A model generated the notes under the pieces. It worked only from the letters and a program-made list of their open reading frames with translations. It was not told the DNA's origin and did not search any database. A stretch of 30,738 nucleotides of DNA from Bacilli bacterium (GTDB lineage Bacteria; Bacillota_I; Bacilli_A; RF39; UBA660): NCBI GenBank assembly GCA_017627015.1, contig JAGAHP010000011.1, positions 1-30,738 on the forward strand. The letters are read 5' to 3'. This document shows, one piece after another, positions 1-8,016 of this stretch (positions are counted from its first letter, which is position 1; the number at the start of each line of letters is the position of its first letter). The position numbers and the translations under genes are program-made.

Positions 1-507
1 ATCTTTTTTAGCTCTAGCATTATTTCCCCACAGTATAAATACTACTGGTTTATCTCTTTCATTTAATTTTCTTATTACTTCATCAGTAAATATATGCCAA
101 TCTAAGTTTTTATGTGAATTTGGTTTATCTTTTTCCACAGTTAAACCAGTGTTTAATAACATTACTCCTTGTTTAACCCAAGGAAATAAATTACCATCTA
201 ACATATTTTTTTCTATACCTAAATCATCATATAATTCTTTATAAATATTTTTTAGTGATGGTGGAATTGGTGTTTTTAAACATGAAAATGCAAATCCATG
301 GGCTTCACCATCTCCATGATATGGATCTTGTCCTAAAATAACAACTTTTATATCTTTATATGATAATCTAAACGCATTAAAAACATCTTTTTTGGGTGGA
401 TATATTATCTTTTCTTTATATAAGTTGTTTACCTCATTTAATAAGTTTTTAAAATAATCTTTTTGAAGTTCATCCTTTAAAACTTCATCCCAGTCATTAT
501 GAAACAT
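1..507 (-). CDS. ung: Uracil-DNA glycosylase, family 1 (3' end cut by window edge)
   Basis: Removes uracil from DNA to start base-excision repair. The frame is open from an ATG at 507 to the window edge, giving 169 residues of a protein that is usually about 220-230 long. The family-1 catalytic motif GQDPYHG is present around residue 60, followed by GFAFS and, near the edge, the LLNT and LWGNNA segments. The HPSP uracil-binding loop would lie beyond the window. AAAGGACT upstream of the ATG serves as ribosome binding site. The gene is divergent from the HD-domain gene, and the two share a roughly 70-bp AT-rich promoter region. The identification is firm; only the C-terminus is unseen. Confidence 0.95.
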   Translation of the reverse strand, partial: MFHNDWDEVLKDELQKDYFKNLLNEVNNLYKEKIIYPPKKDVFNAFRLSYKDIKVVILGQDPYHGDGEAHGFAFSCLKTPIPPSLKNIYKELYDDLGIEKNMLDGNLFPWVKQGVMLLNTGLTVEKDKPNSHKNLDWHIFTDEVIRKLNERDKPVVFILWGNNARAKKD

Positions 508-545
508 ATTTATAGTCCTTTCATATTTTATTATAATAAAATATG

Positions 546-554
546 TGTTATAAT
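546..554 (+). promoter_or_regulatory. Extended -10 promoter of the HD-domain gene
   Basis: TGT followed by TATAAT forms an extended -10 element about 25 bp before the ATG at 580. No good -35 is visible. A second palindromic TTATAAT lies at 531-537 and could serve the divergent ung gene. Confidence 0.55.
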
Positions 555-579
555 ACAAGGAAAAAAGGAGGACCAAAAT

Positions 580-1140
580 ATGGATAAATATGAAAAAGCT
601 TTAATATATGCATCAAAAAAACATGAAGGTAAAGTTAGAAAAGGTTCTAAACCCATTCCTTATATTAATCATCCGATTAATGTATCTCATATGATTAGTA
701 AATACATGAAAGATGATGTAGAAGTGGAAAACTATAGAATTGCTGCGCTTCTTCACGATACTTTAGAAGATAGCGATGCGACCTATGAAGAAGAAGCCAA
801 ATTATTTGGTAAGAATATTGCTGATATAGTATTATCTGTTACTAGTGATAAAGTAAAACAAAAAGAATTAGGTAAAAGCATCTATTTATCAACAAAAATG
901 GTTGATATGAACGATAAATCATTAATATTAAAACTATGTGATAGATTAGATAATGTATCTGGACTAGATGTAGTTAGTGAAGAATTTAATGAAAAATATA
1001 TAAGAGAAACTAGTTATATAATTAATTATTTACTACTAAATAGAGAATTAAATAATATACATCTAGAAATTATTAATGACATAATGAAAAAGATAAAAGA
1101 AGTTTCATATAAAGATCCTTTAGTATTAGGATTAAAATAA
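580..1140 (+). CDS. HD-domain protein, small (p)ppGpp hydrolase (MESH1/SAH)-like
   Basis: Likely a metal-dependent phosphohydrolase of the RelA/SpoT HD family. I place the start at ATG 580, preceded by AAAAGGAGGA at 564-573, giving 186 aa; a longer upstream reading would run over the promoter and back across the start of ung. Metal-site motifs are complete: NHP with H31, HDTLED with H59 and D60, and KLCDRLDN with D121. This spacing matches the H35, H61, D62, D122 set of human MESH1. There is no synthetase domain, so the protein would hydrolyse alarmone rather than make it. The substrate is inferred; another nucleotide is possible. It is a monocistronic plus-strand gene, convergent with rlmH. 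Confidence 0.8.
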   Translation: MDKYEKALIYASKKHEGKVRKGSKPIPYINHPINVSHMISKYMKDDVEVENYRIAALLHDTLEDSDATYEEEAKLFGKNIADIVLSVTSDKVKQKELGKSIYLSTKMVDMNDKSLILKLCDRLDNVSGLDVVSEEFNEKYIRETSYIINYLLLNRELNNIHLEIINDIMKKIKEVSYKDPLVLGLK

Positions 1141-1164
1141 AAACCTATCATTTATGATAGGTTT
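1141..1164. terminator. Hairpin between convergent HD gene and rlmH
   Basis: A perfect 10-bp stem (AAACCTATCA with TGATAGGTTT) and a TTTA loop sit directly after the plus-strand stop. The rlmH stop codon (1148-1150) lies inside the stem. T-tracts are moderate on both sides, so it could serve both genes. Confidence 0.65.
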
Positions 1165-1600
1165 CATTATTTATTATTTTATATGATCTATATATTTGTT
1201 CTAATAACATTATTCTAAATAATTGATGTGGAAAAGTCATTTTAGAGAAAGATAAGGCATAATTACTTATCTTTTTTATATCTTCATGTAATCCATAAGA
1301 ACCACCTATAATAAAAGTTATATCACTATATTGAATTAGTGTATCACTTATTTTTTTAGATAGTTCTATTGATGTTAATTCTTTTCCCTCTATTTCTAAT
1401 GTTACCACATAGTCTTTATCAGAAACATATTTTAAAATACTTTCTTTTTCTTTTAACAATGTTTTCTTAATATCAAAGTCTTCATCTGGTACTTCTATTA
1501 AATCTATCTTTGTATATTTAGACAATCTTTTTATATACTCATCTAAAGCATCTTTAAAATACTTTTCTTTTAATTTTCCCACAGTAATAATCTTAATCAT
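1148..1600 (-). CDS. rlmH: 23S rRNA (pseudouridine-1915 N3) methyltransferase RlmH
   Basis: SPOUT-class methyltransferase that modifies pseudouridine 1915 in helix 69 of 23S rRNA. At 150 aa it has slightly less than the usual length. The S-adenosylmethionine knot motif IGGSYGLHEDI (about residues 97-107) and the family C-terminus LEQIYRSYKIINNETYHK are both present. The ATG overlaps the walJ stop by 4 bp (ATGA), with AGAGGTGA as ribosome binding site inside walJ. It is the last gene of the rplI-dnaB-M23-walJ-rlmH operon, and its UGA stop is inside the terminator stem. Confidence 0.96.
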   Translation of the reverse strand: MIKIITVGKLKEKYFKDALDEYIKRLSKYTKIDLIEVPDEDFDIKKTLLKEKESILKYVSDKDYVVTLEIEGKELTSIELSKKISDTLIQYSDITFIIGGSYGLHEDIKKISNYALSFSKMTFPHQLFRIMLLEQIYRSYKIINNETYHK

Positions 1601-2364
1601 ATTTCTATCACCTCTGTAGGTACATTTTGCTTTGCAATAATAACATTATTAAACTTCATATTATTTTCTTTTAACGTTTCTTCAAAAGTTTCTAATACTT
1701 TTTCTTCTGTATTATTTTTTTCACTTAAATGCGCAAATACTATTTTTTTAGTATCTTTACCTATAAACTTGCATAAATAATTACTTGCTTGTTTATTAGA
1801 CAAATGTCCTTTGTCTCCTACTACTCTTTGTTGTAAAAAGTATGGGTATGGACCATTTTTAAGCATTAATACGTCATGATTACTTTCTAATACATATAGA
1901 TTTCTATTAGATAATTCTTCATAGTATCTACTATTTATATAACCAGTATCAGTTATATATACCATAGATTTACTATTATTCTTAATAACAAATCCCATTT
2001 GTTCACCAGCATCATGACTAGTTTTTATAACACTTATTCTTAAATCTTTAATAATTGCTTTTTTATCTTGGTATAACTCATAATTAAAAGTACCTATTTG
2101 TTCTTCTAATATACCTAATAATTTTTCTGTGACATAAATAATTGGTTTATATTTCCTTATAAAAGTTTTTAATCCATGTATATGATCTACGTGTGCGTGT
2201 GTAATTAACACAGCATCTATAGAAGATGGTTTAACACCTATCTTATCTAATTCATTTTCTATATAAGTGGTAGTAGTTCCTACATCAATTAGAATCTTTG
2301 CTTCCTTAGTTTCTACATAACAAGAATTACCTTTACTACCACTTGATAATACACATACTTTCAT
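1597..2364 (-). CDS. walJ: MBL-fold metallohydrolase WalJ/YycJ
   Basis: Metallo-beta-lactamase-fold protein of 255 aa, the YycJ/WalJ family; the Bacillus member is a 5'-3' exonuclease linked to mismatch repair. Zn ligands are visible: HAHVDH (about residues 56-61), the SHDAGE region, a DTG motif, SNHD and a C-terminal AHLSE. The N-terminal segment is LSSGSKGNSCYV, typical of the family. Start and stop overlap the neighbours by 1 bp (M23 gene upstream) and 4 bp (rlmH), so translation is probably coupled. In Bacillus it closes the walRKHIJ operon, but the two-component genes are not present here. Confidence 0.9.
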   Translation of the reverse strand: MKVCVLSSGSKGNSCYVETKEAKILIDVGTTTTYIENELDKIGVKPSSIDAVLITHAHVDHIHGLKTFIRKYKPIIYVTEKLLGILEEQIGTFNYELYQDKKAIIKDLRISVIKTSHDAGEQMGFVIKNNSKSMVYITDTGYINSRYYEELSNRNLYVLESNHDVLMLKNGPYPYFLQQRVVGDKGHLSNKQASNYLCKFIGKDTKKIVFAHLSEKNNTEEKVLETFEETLKENNMKFNNVIIAKQNVPTEVIEI

Positions 2365-3896
2365 TAGTATAAACTTAACGGATTAAATACCGTTCCTCCA
2401 CCATAGGCACCATATTTAGTTCCACCATAGAATGTTCCTAAGTGTAAGTGAGTACCTGTTGAAGATCCACTACTTCCCATATAACCAATTACTTGACCTT
2501 TTGATACTTGTTGACCTGGACCAACAACTACAGATCCTGTTAAGTGGGCATATACTGCATATACTCCACTAGGATGTTGTATCCAAACATAGTTACCAAA
2601 TCCATCACCACACATGTCATACGCTCCATAACCAACATCAGGACATCCTGAATAAGTTTGAAGAACAGTACCATTTTCAACTGCAAATATAGGTGAACCC
2701 ATACCACAACCAGAAATATCTATACCTTCGTGAAGACGTCCCCATCTCCATTCAAAATAACTAGTTATGATATAAGGTGAAACTGTTGGCCATCCCCAAG
2801 AACCAGTTGATATCGCAGGATCTATACTACCTGTATAAGTACTAGAACTACCATAAGTTCTTTTTGTACCTTTTCTAACAACTTTATTTATAGGTTCTTT
2901 TAAAACTACAACATTAGAAATGTATGCTGGTTGAGGTTGTCCATTAATATATTGAATTTTTTCAGTTACTCTTTGTCTACCATTTATACCTTCAACTTCA
3001 GTTTCAGTTGTACCAAGATCCATAGATGAATCTTCTTTTTCAACTGTTTCATATGGTTTGTCTTGATCTTCTACTATATGTTTTTCTACAACAATATCAA
3101 GCATAGGTGATATTAATGCAATACTAACCTTTTGACCTACACTAAGTAAATTATTCTTATTAGTAAATTCTGGATTAACTATTAAGAATTCATCTGTTGA
3201 TAACTTATTATTAAAAGCAACAGTTTCTATAGTATCTCCTAATTTAACTGTATATTCATCACCAGAATCTAAAGTTCCAAATAATAAATATTTAGTTAAG
3301 TCTGTTACGTTAGTAAAAATCATTTCATCTGTTGAAATAAAAGCTTCTTTTATAGATACTTCTTGATTTAAATATATACTTTCTATCTTACTACCTGTGG
3401 TTTTTATTTCTGGTTGTGTATCATTTTTGTAATTTTTAACATCATCTTTATTTACAAACGAATATAAAACTTTCTTAACAGATTTATCAAATAATTTCTT
3501 ATCTAGTAAATATATTTTTTTATCTTTTTCTTTTTCTTTAGAAATTGTTACTACATATCCCTTTATAGTAAAACTTTTCTTAGCCTTAATCTTTTTATAA
3601 ATTGTTTTTTCACTAAGTATTTTACCTTTATATGTTATAGCTTTTTCCACATCTATACCATTTGGAATATATACTTTATCTACATCATATTCTTTCTTTA
3701 GATTACTTTGTTCATTATTGATATATTCTTCTAGTGATCTTTTAGATTTAATAGCTCCAATAAACTTACCATCTATATATACTTTATATACTTCGTTAGG
3801 ATTAGTTTTAGAATTATTTAAACCTAATAATATTACCACAACAAAAGATATTAATAGTGAAACAATTACTAGAACATATGCCTTATACTTCCCCAT
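2364..3896 (-). CDS. Membrane-anchored M23 peptidase with LysM and G5 domains
   Basis: Peptidoglycan metallo-endopeptidase on the outer face of the membrane. I choose ATG 3896 because AAAGGAGG precedes it by a few bases; an upstream in-frame ATG at 3914 would sit within the end of dnaB and lacks such a site. The product is 510 aa. It has one N-terminal membrane segment (about 6-26), a long lysine-rich region, a LysM repeat (about 210-260, starting YTVKLGDT), a G5 domain (about 265-340), a short S/T-rich linker, and a C-terminal M23 domain (about 385-490). That domain has HEGID and HLHLG, the Zn ligands of an active lysostaphin-type enzyme. It occupies the position where Bacillus has walRKHI, between dnaB and walJ. 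Confidence 0.92.
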   Translation of the reverse strand: MGKYKAYVLVIVSLLISFVVVILLGLNNSKTNPNEVYKVYIDGKFIGAIKSKRSLEEYINNEQSNLKKEYDVDKVYIPNGIDVEKAITYKGKILSEKTIYKKIKAKKSFTIKGYVVTISKEKEKDKKIYLLDKKLFDKSVKKVLYSFVNKDDVKNYKNDTQPEIKTTGSKIESIYLNQEVSIKEAFISTDEMIFTNVTDLTKYLLFGTLDSGDEYTVKLGDTIETVAFNNKLSTDEFLIVNPEFTNKNNLLSVGQKVSIALISPMLDIVVEKHIVEDQDKPYETVEKEDSSMDLGTTETEVEGINGRQRVTEKIQYINGQPQPAYISNVVVLKEPINKVVRKGTKRTYGSSSTYTGSIDPAISTGSWGWPTVSPYIITSYFEWRWGRLHEGIDISGCGMGSPIFAVENGTVLQTYSGCPDVGYGAYDMCGDGFGNYVWIQHPSGVYAVYAHLTGSVVVGPGQQVSKGQVIGYMGSSGSSTGTHLHLGTFYGGTKYGAYGGGTVFNPLSLY

Positions 3897-3906
3897 ATAT
3901 CCTCCT

Positions 3907-5250
3907 TTATTCATTTGAATCTTTTTGGAAATTAAAGAATGTTACTGTATTACCCTTAAATAATAAAGGTATTGATTTAGCAGGTCCATTTCTATTCTTT
4001 CCTATAATTAATTCACATTCTGTTACTTCATTAGCAATAGCTATTTCATGATTATAATAATCATCTCTATGTATAAAAGCAACCATATCTGCATCTTGTT
4101 CTATTGAACCAGATTCTCTTAAGTCACTCATCATTGGTTTTTTATCTGGTCTTGCTTCAACAGAACGAGATAATTGAGCTAGCGCAATTACTGGAACATG
4201 TAATTCCATAGCCATCATCTTTAATCCTCTTGATATTTCCGCAACTTCTTGTTGACGGTTATTCGCATTCTTACCTGAACCATTAATTAACTGTAAGTAG
4301 TCGATTACTACTAAAGCAAGTCCATCATCTGATGCCGCTAATTTTCTACATTTACTTCTTATATCAGAAATAGTACTTCCTGTTGTATCATCTATTTTGA
4401 TCTTAGTATCAGATAATATTGAAATACTTTCATTTAATTTTTTCCAATCTTCATTATCAAAACTACCACTTCTAAATTTACCAAAGTTTATTTGACCTAT
4501 AGAAGAAAACATACGATTAACTAATTGCTCTGCACTCATTTCGTAGTTGAATATCGCTACATTTTTACTAGTGTTTCTAGCAACAAAACTTGCTATATTA
4601 AGTGCAAATGCTGTTTTACCCATACCAGGACGAGCAGCAAGTATCATTAATTCATTTTCATGTAATCCACTAGTTAATTTATCAAAATCATAAAACCCTG
4701 TGGATAAACCTGTTATTTCATGTTTAGACTCACTTAATTTTTCTAAATCATTTTGAGCTTTAAAAACAACATCTTTAATATCTCTAAATTCATTTGTTTT
4801 TCTTTCTTGAACAATACTAAATATTTTCTTTTCTGCTTCATCTATAATATCATTTACTTCACCATCAGAAGTATAAGATACATTACTTATTTCATTAGAA
4901 GCATCTATTAATCTTCTTCTTAATGCTTTATCATGAACTATTTTAATATAATAATCTACATTAGAAGCACTAGGAACAAAATTAGCAATTTCAACTAAAT
5001 ATTCTAAGTTACCTACACTTGATAATTCTTTAGCATTTTCTAATCTATCAGTTAATATTGTAATATCAACAGGCATTCCTTCACTATTAAGATCTTTTAA
5101 TACATCAAATATTTTTTGATGAGATTCTAAATAAAAATCTTCAGTAGTTAATTCATCACAAATCTTTTGAAGAGCTCCCTTAGATAAAAAAGCCGAACCT
5201 AATACAGATTGCTCTGCTTCTAAACTATAAGGAATATTCCTATTATTCAT
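3907..5250 (-). CDS. dnaB: Replicative DNA helicase DnaB (DnaC of Bacillus)
   Basis: Hexameric replicative helicase, 447 aa, full length. The N-terminal DnaB domain (about 1-105) begins NIPYSLEAEQSVLG. The RecA-like motor carries Walker A ARPGMGKTA (about residues 207-215), a hydrophobic Walker B ending VIDYLQL, and the conserved SDLRESGSIEQDAD and FIHRDDYY segments. A ribosome binding site AGGTGAG lies 6-8 bp upstream of the ATG. It follows rplI by 8 bp and precedes the M23 gene, whose ribosome binding site lies between the dnaB stop and its ATG. The order rplI-dnaB is conserved in Firmicutes. Confidence 0.97.
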   Translation of the reverse strand: MNNRNIPYSLEAEQSVLGSAFLSKGALQKICDELTTEDFYLESHQKIFDVLKDLNSEGMPVDITILTDRLENAKELSSVGNLEYLVEIANFVPSASNVDYYIKIVHDKALRRRLIDASNEISNVSYTSDGEVNDIIDEAEKKIFSIVQERKTNEFRDIKDVVFKAQNDLEKLSESKHEITGLSTGFYDFDKLTSGLHENELMILAARPGMGKTAFALNIASFVARNTSKNVAIFNYEMSAEQLVNRMFSSIGQINFGKFRSGSFDNEDWKKLNESISILSDTKIKIDDTTGSTISDIRSKCRKLAASDDGLALVVIDYLQLINGSGKNANNRQQEVAEISRGLKMMAMELHVPVIALAQLSRSVEARPDKKPMMSDLRESGSIEQDADMVAFIHRDDYYNHEIAIANEVTECELIIGKNRNGPAKSIPLLFKGNTVTFFNFQKDSNE

Positions 5251-5258
5251 AATCTCAC

Positions 5259-5699
5259 CTACTTCACTAATTTAATCTTTAAATCTAATATTACTTTTGG
5301 ATGTAATTCTATTTTTACTATATGTGTTCCCAAACTAGATATAGATCCGTCAATAGTGATTTTTTTCTTATCAACTTTATATCCATCTTTAGAAAGCTCA
5401 TCCGCTATTTGTTTACTTGATACAGTACCAAATACTTTATCTTCTTTTCCAGTTTTTACTTTAAATATATATTCTTTCTTTTCTAATTCTTTTTTTATTT
5501 TAGTACATTTTTCTATTAATTCTTTTTCTTTTTCATTTCTATCTTCTATTTGATTATTTAATATTTCTTTACTTCTACTAGTATATTTAATTGCATATCC
5601 ATTTTTTATTAAAAAGTTTTCTGCATAACCATCTTTAACTTCTTTTATTTCATCCTTTTTACCTTGCCCTTTTACATCTTTTAAAAATATGACTTTCAT
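5259..5699 (-). CDS. rplI: Large ribosomal subunit protein bL9
   Basis: Ribosomal protein L9, 146 aa, close to the usual 147-149. The N-terminal domain [21 protein letters not shown] and the segment DGYAENFLI are diagnostic; a long central helix and a C-terminal domain follow. I place the start at ATG 5699: GAAGG is 7 bp upstream, and the extra six codons from 5717 are not part of L9. It is the first gene of the operon that continues into dnaB, M23, walJ and rlmH. Confidence 0.97.
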   Translation of the reverse strand: MKVIFLKDVKGQGKKDEIKEVKDGYAENFLIKNGYAIKYTSRSKEILNNQIEDRNEKEKELIEKCTKIKKELEKKEYIFKVKTGKEDKVFGTVSSKQIADELSKDGYKVDKKKITIDGSISSLGTHIVKIELHPKVILDLKIKLVK

Positions 5700-5730
5700 G
5701 AATATACCTTCTTTCATAAACAGTAATAAT

Positions 5731-5736
5731 ATTATA
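5731..5736 (-). promoter_or_regulatory. -10 element of the rplI-dnaB operon
   Basis: A consensus TATAAT on the minus strand, about 30 bp before the rplI start. The -35 region is only weak (TTTTTA at 17 bp). It lies between the upstream terminator and the gene, so it is the natural operon promoter. Confidence 0.5.
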
Positions 5737-5758
5737 CTATATTTTTAAATAAATAAAA

Positions 5759-5778
5759 AGAGATTAGCACTAATCTCT
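5759..5778 (-). terminator. Terminator after the YhcG-type nuclease gene
   Basis: Perfect stem AGAGATTAG with CTAATCTCT, followed on the minus strand by CTTTTTATTTATTT. Confidence 0.8.
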
Positions 5779-5797
5779 TCTCTTAAATATGTTATTT

Positions 5798-6688
5798 TTA
5801 ATTATATCTTTTTAGTTCATACTCTCTAGAAATAATTCTTTTATCAGAACAATATTTAATAACATATTCTGTATCTTGTTTGCATATAATTATTCCAACA
5901 GTATTGTTTTCTTCTATAGTTTTAATATTATCATCTATATAATTCATATATGTCATTATCTGTCCTGTATGTTCTTTTTTTAATTCTGTAATTTTTAATT
6001 CTACAACCACATAACATTTATGCTTAATATTATAAAGAAGTAAATCAATATAATTGTATTTACTACCTAATTTAATTGGATATTCACTTTTAATAAAAGT
6101 GAATCCATTACCTAACTCATCTAAAAAATTTTCAATATCTTCTAAGATTAATTTTTGTAGTACTTTTTCTGAAAATATATCATATTTATTACTATTTCTA
6201 ATCATTATTGGATTTTTGACAAAATCAACTACATTAGATTCATCTTGACTTATCAATTTATTTTTAGTAGATTCTGGCAATCTCTCATATTCATTTGACT
6301 TTATTTTATCACGAAGTTGCCTAACTGATAAATTATTATTTTTTGCTATTCTTATATAATATTGAAATTTATTTTCATCAAACCATAGAATTTCACAATA
6401 ATGACTCCAACTTAATTCGGCAGACAATGTCTGCCATTTTTGGTACACTTTATAAAATTGTCTCATATTTCTTAAATTTCTTTGACTGTATCCTGCACCC
6501 AAATCATTAGTAAGATTGATAGAGTACTCTTTTATTATTCCCTCTCCATATTTATTACCTGCTTCTACCAATAATTTTCCAACATTATAATATGTGTTTA
6601 GATCACTTTTGTTAATTGAATATTTTTTTACTTTTTTATTTATCTCATTTTTTATTAATACATTTTTTATCTCATTATAATAATTCAC
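5798..6688 (-). CDS. PDDEXK nuclease-domain protein, YhcG/DUF1016 family
   Basis: Two-domain protein of the YhcG family. The N-terminal DUF1016 region (about residues 20-135) contains the family segments YYNVGKLL, GYSQRNLRNMRQFY and ELSWSHY. The C-terminal PDDEXK nuclease-like domain carries the acidic core YIDLLLY and the segment VVVELKI, the usual D...ExK arrangement. I choose GTG at 6688 as start because AAGGAGG is 5 bp upstream, giving 296 aa; a longer reading would begin at another GTG at 6718 with no ribosome binding site. It has its own promoter and terminator and interrupts the usual rpsR-to-rplI neighbourhood. Family members are often accessory, near restriction or defence genes, and their role is not settled. 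Confidence 0.88.
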   Translation of the reverse strand: MNYYNEIKNVLIKNEINKKVKKYSINKSDLNTYYNVGKLLVEAGNKYGEGIIKEYSINLTNDLGAGYSQRNLRNMRQFYKVYQKWQTLSAELSWSHYCEILWFDENKFQYYIRIAKNNNLSVRQLRDKIKSNEYERLPESTKNKLISQDESNVVDFVKNPIMIRNSNKYDIFSEKVLQKLILEDIENFLDELGNGFTFIKSEYPIKLGSKYNYIDLLLYNIKHKCYVVVELKITELKKEHTGQIMTYMNYIDDNIKTIEENNTVGIIICKQDTEYVIKYCSDKRIISREYELKRYN

Positions 6689-6708
6689 ATTTTCCTCCTT
6701 AGATAGGC

Positions 6709-6737
6709 ATATTATCACAATTGAAAACTATTGTAAA
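6709..6737 (-). promoter_or_regulatory. Possible promoter of the YhcG-type gene
   Basis: TTTACA (6737-6732), 17 bp, then TAATAT (6714-6709) on the minus strand, giving a leader of about 15 nt before the GTG start. The -10 matches consensus at four of six bases. Beyond it, 6740-6830 is AT-rich with nothing else recognisable. Confidence 0.4.
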
Positions 6738-6837
6738 ATGGCAAAAAAACAAAATACTTATATCATTTTATTATAAAAAATATATTATTGTTTAAACAAA
6801 AAACTTTTTTTACAAGCAAATATTATTTCAAAAAAAA

Positions 6838-6859
6838 ATTACAGATAAATATCTGTAAT
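6838..6859 (-). terminator. Terminator of the rpsF-ssb-rpsR operon
   Basis: Stem ATTACAGAT with ATCTGTAAT, followed on the minus strand by a run of nine T. The rpsR stop codon (6859-6861) touches the stem. Confidence 0.9.
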
Positions 6860-7077
6860 TATTTAACAAATGGTATAACTGCCATTATTCTAGATCTTTT
6901 TACCATTTTAGCAACTTCTCTTTGATGTTTTGCACATGTTCCAGTTACTCTTCTTGGTAATATTTTACCTTTTTCATTTATATATTTACGCATGTCTTCA
7001 GCATTCATGAAATCTAATTCTTTTCCTGCGCATAATTGACATACTTTTTTCTTTCTTCTTGGTCTAAATTCTGCCAT
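6859..7077 (-). CDS. rpsR: Small ribosomal subunit protein bS18 (zinc-ligand form)
   Basis: Ribosomal protein S18, 72 aa, last gene of rpsF-ssb-rpsR. The core KGKILPRRVTGTCAKHQREV is diagnostic. Unlike the Bacillus protein, this copy keeps four potential zinc ligands, C13, C16, C48 and H51, as in C-plus forms of S18. It is separated from ssb by about 20 bp containing a TAAGGAGGGA-type ribosome binding site. Confidence 0.97.
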   Translation of the reverse strand: MAEFRPRRKKKVCQLCAGKELDFMNAEDMRKYINEKGKILPRRVTGTCAKHQREVAKMVKRSRIMAVIPFVK

Positions 7078-7097
7078 AATTCCCTCCTTATTTATTA

Positions 7098-7559
7098 TTA
7101 AAATGCGATGTCATCATCACTAATTTCAATAGAATCACCAAAATTAGCAAATACTTCATCAGACATATCAGATTCATCACTGTTATTATCTTGTACAAAA
7201 TCTGCTGGTGTTACATCATCATTAGTATTTCTACTTTGACTTTGTGATTTAGTTTCTAAGAATTGAACAGAATCTGCTACTACATCAGTAGTATAAACTC
7301 TTTGTCCATCTCTTTCATAGCTTCCAGTTTGAATTCTACCTTCAACCGCAACTAAACTACCTTTAGAAACATATTTACTAACATTTTCAGCTTGTTTTCT
7401 CCAAACTACTATATTAATAAAGTCAGTTCCTTGTTCACCACTTTGACTTTGAAATGGTCTATTAACAGCTAATGTAAATCTACATGTAGCAATATTATTA
7501 TTTGTATATCTTAATTCTGGATCTCTTGTTATTCTTCCAATTAATTCTACTCTATTCAT
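7098..7559 (-). CDS. ssb: Single-stranded DNA-binding protein
   Basis: Replication SSB, 153 aa. The OB-fold runs from [19 protein letters not shown] through [30 protein letters not shown] to about residue 105. A flexible acidic and serine-rich linker follows, ending in the partner-binding tip DDDIAF. It lies between rpsF and rpsR in the conserved operon, with AAGGAGC-type spacing of about 16 bp from rpsF. Confidence 0.97.
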   Translation of the reverse strand: MNRVELIGRITRDPELRYTNNNIATCRFTLAVNRPFQSQSGEQGTDFINIVVWRKQAENVSKYVSKGSLVAVEGRIQTGSYERDGQRVYTTDVVADSVQFLETKSQSQSRNTNDDVTPADFVQDNNSDESDMSDEVFANFGDSIEISDDDIAF

Positions 7560-7575
7560 AATTGCTCCTTTTTAA

Positions 7576-7857
7576 TTATAATTTAATTATAATATGTCTT
7601 AAAATGTTTTCGTCTATAGTAGCTAAACGATTAAATTCATCGATAGCACCATTTTCAGATTCGATATTAATTAAATAATAATATCCTGTCTTTTGACCTT
7701 TAATAGCATATGCTAATTCTCTTTGACCTATTTCTTTTGAACTTAAAATATTAGCACCATTTTTTACTAATACTTCTTCAAATTCTTTAGCAATTTTATC
7801 AACTGCTTCTTTTTCTAAGTCAGGTCTTACGATGAACGAAATTTCATAATTTTTCAT
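7576..7857 (-). CDS. rpsF: Small ribosomal subunit protein bS6
   Basis: Ribosomal protein S6, 93 aa, slightly short but complete. It begins MKNYEISFIVRPDLEKEAVD and contains GQRELAYAIKGQKTGYYYLINIE, typical of S6. The ribosome binding site GGGAGGTG lies about 7 bp upstream. It is the first gene of the rpsF-ssb-rpsR operon, which has its own promoter and structured leader. Confidence 0.96.
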   Translation of the reverse strand: MKNYEISFIVRPDLEKEAVDKIAKEFEEVLVKNGANILSSKEIGQRELAYAIKGQKTGYYYLINIESENGAIDEFNRLATIDENILRHIIIKL

Positions 7858-7919
7858 TCTTACACCTCCCTTTGGACTAATGGTCTACATTTAAGTAGAC
7901 AGAGAGTAATAAATTACTC
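7858..7919 (-). promoter_or_regulatory. Structured rpsF leader, possible S6:S18 autoregulatory site
   Basis: On the minus strand the predicted transcript opens with a 6-bp hairpin (GAGTAA, loop TTTA, TTACTC; 7919-7904). A second hairpin follows (GTCTAC, loop TTAAAT, GTAGAC; 7900-7883), then the ribosome binding site. rpsF leaders in many bacteria bind the S6:S18 complex through a hairpin with a CCG signature. I see CCA next to the second stem rather than CCG, so the assignment is tentative. Confidence 0.4.
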
Positions 7920-7926
7920 ATGAAGT

Positions 7927-7955
7927 ATTATAACAAAACACATAGAAAAAGTAAA
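7927..7955 (-). promoter_or_regulatory. Promoter of rpsF-ssb-rpsR
   Basis: TTTACT (7955-7950), a 17-bp spacer, and TATAAT (7932-7927) preceded by TGT, an extended -10. The start would fall near 7919, just at the first leader hairpin. Confidence 0.7.
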
Positions 7956-7970
7956 TATTTATTTAATAAA

Positions 7971-7999
7971 TTGATTTTTAATAAGTAAAATGATATACT
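7971..7999 (+). promoter_or_regulatory. Promoter of the small membrane-protein gene
   Basis: TTGATT (7971-7976), 17 bp, TATACT (7994-7999) preceded by TGA. The transcript would start near 8006, so the leader is little more than the ribosome binding site AGGTGAT. Confidence 0.65.
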
Positions 8000-8016
8000 T
8001 ATGATAGGTGATATAT

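Noticed and set aside
3897..3914. Upstream start of the M23 gene at 3914
   Set aside because: Those codons span the gene's own ribosome binding site AAAGGAGG and overlap the dnaB end; ATG 3896 is better placed.
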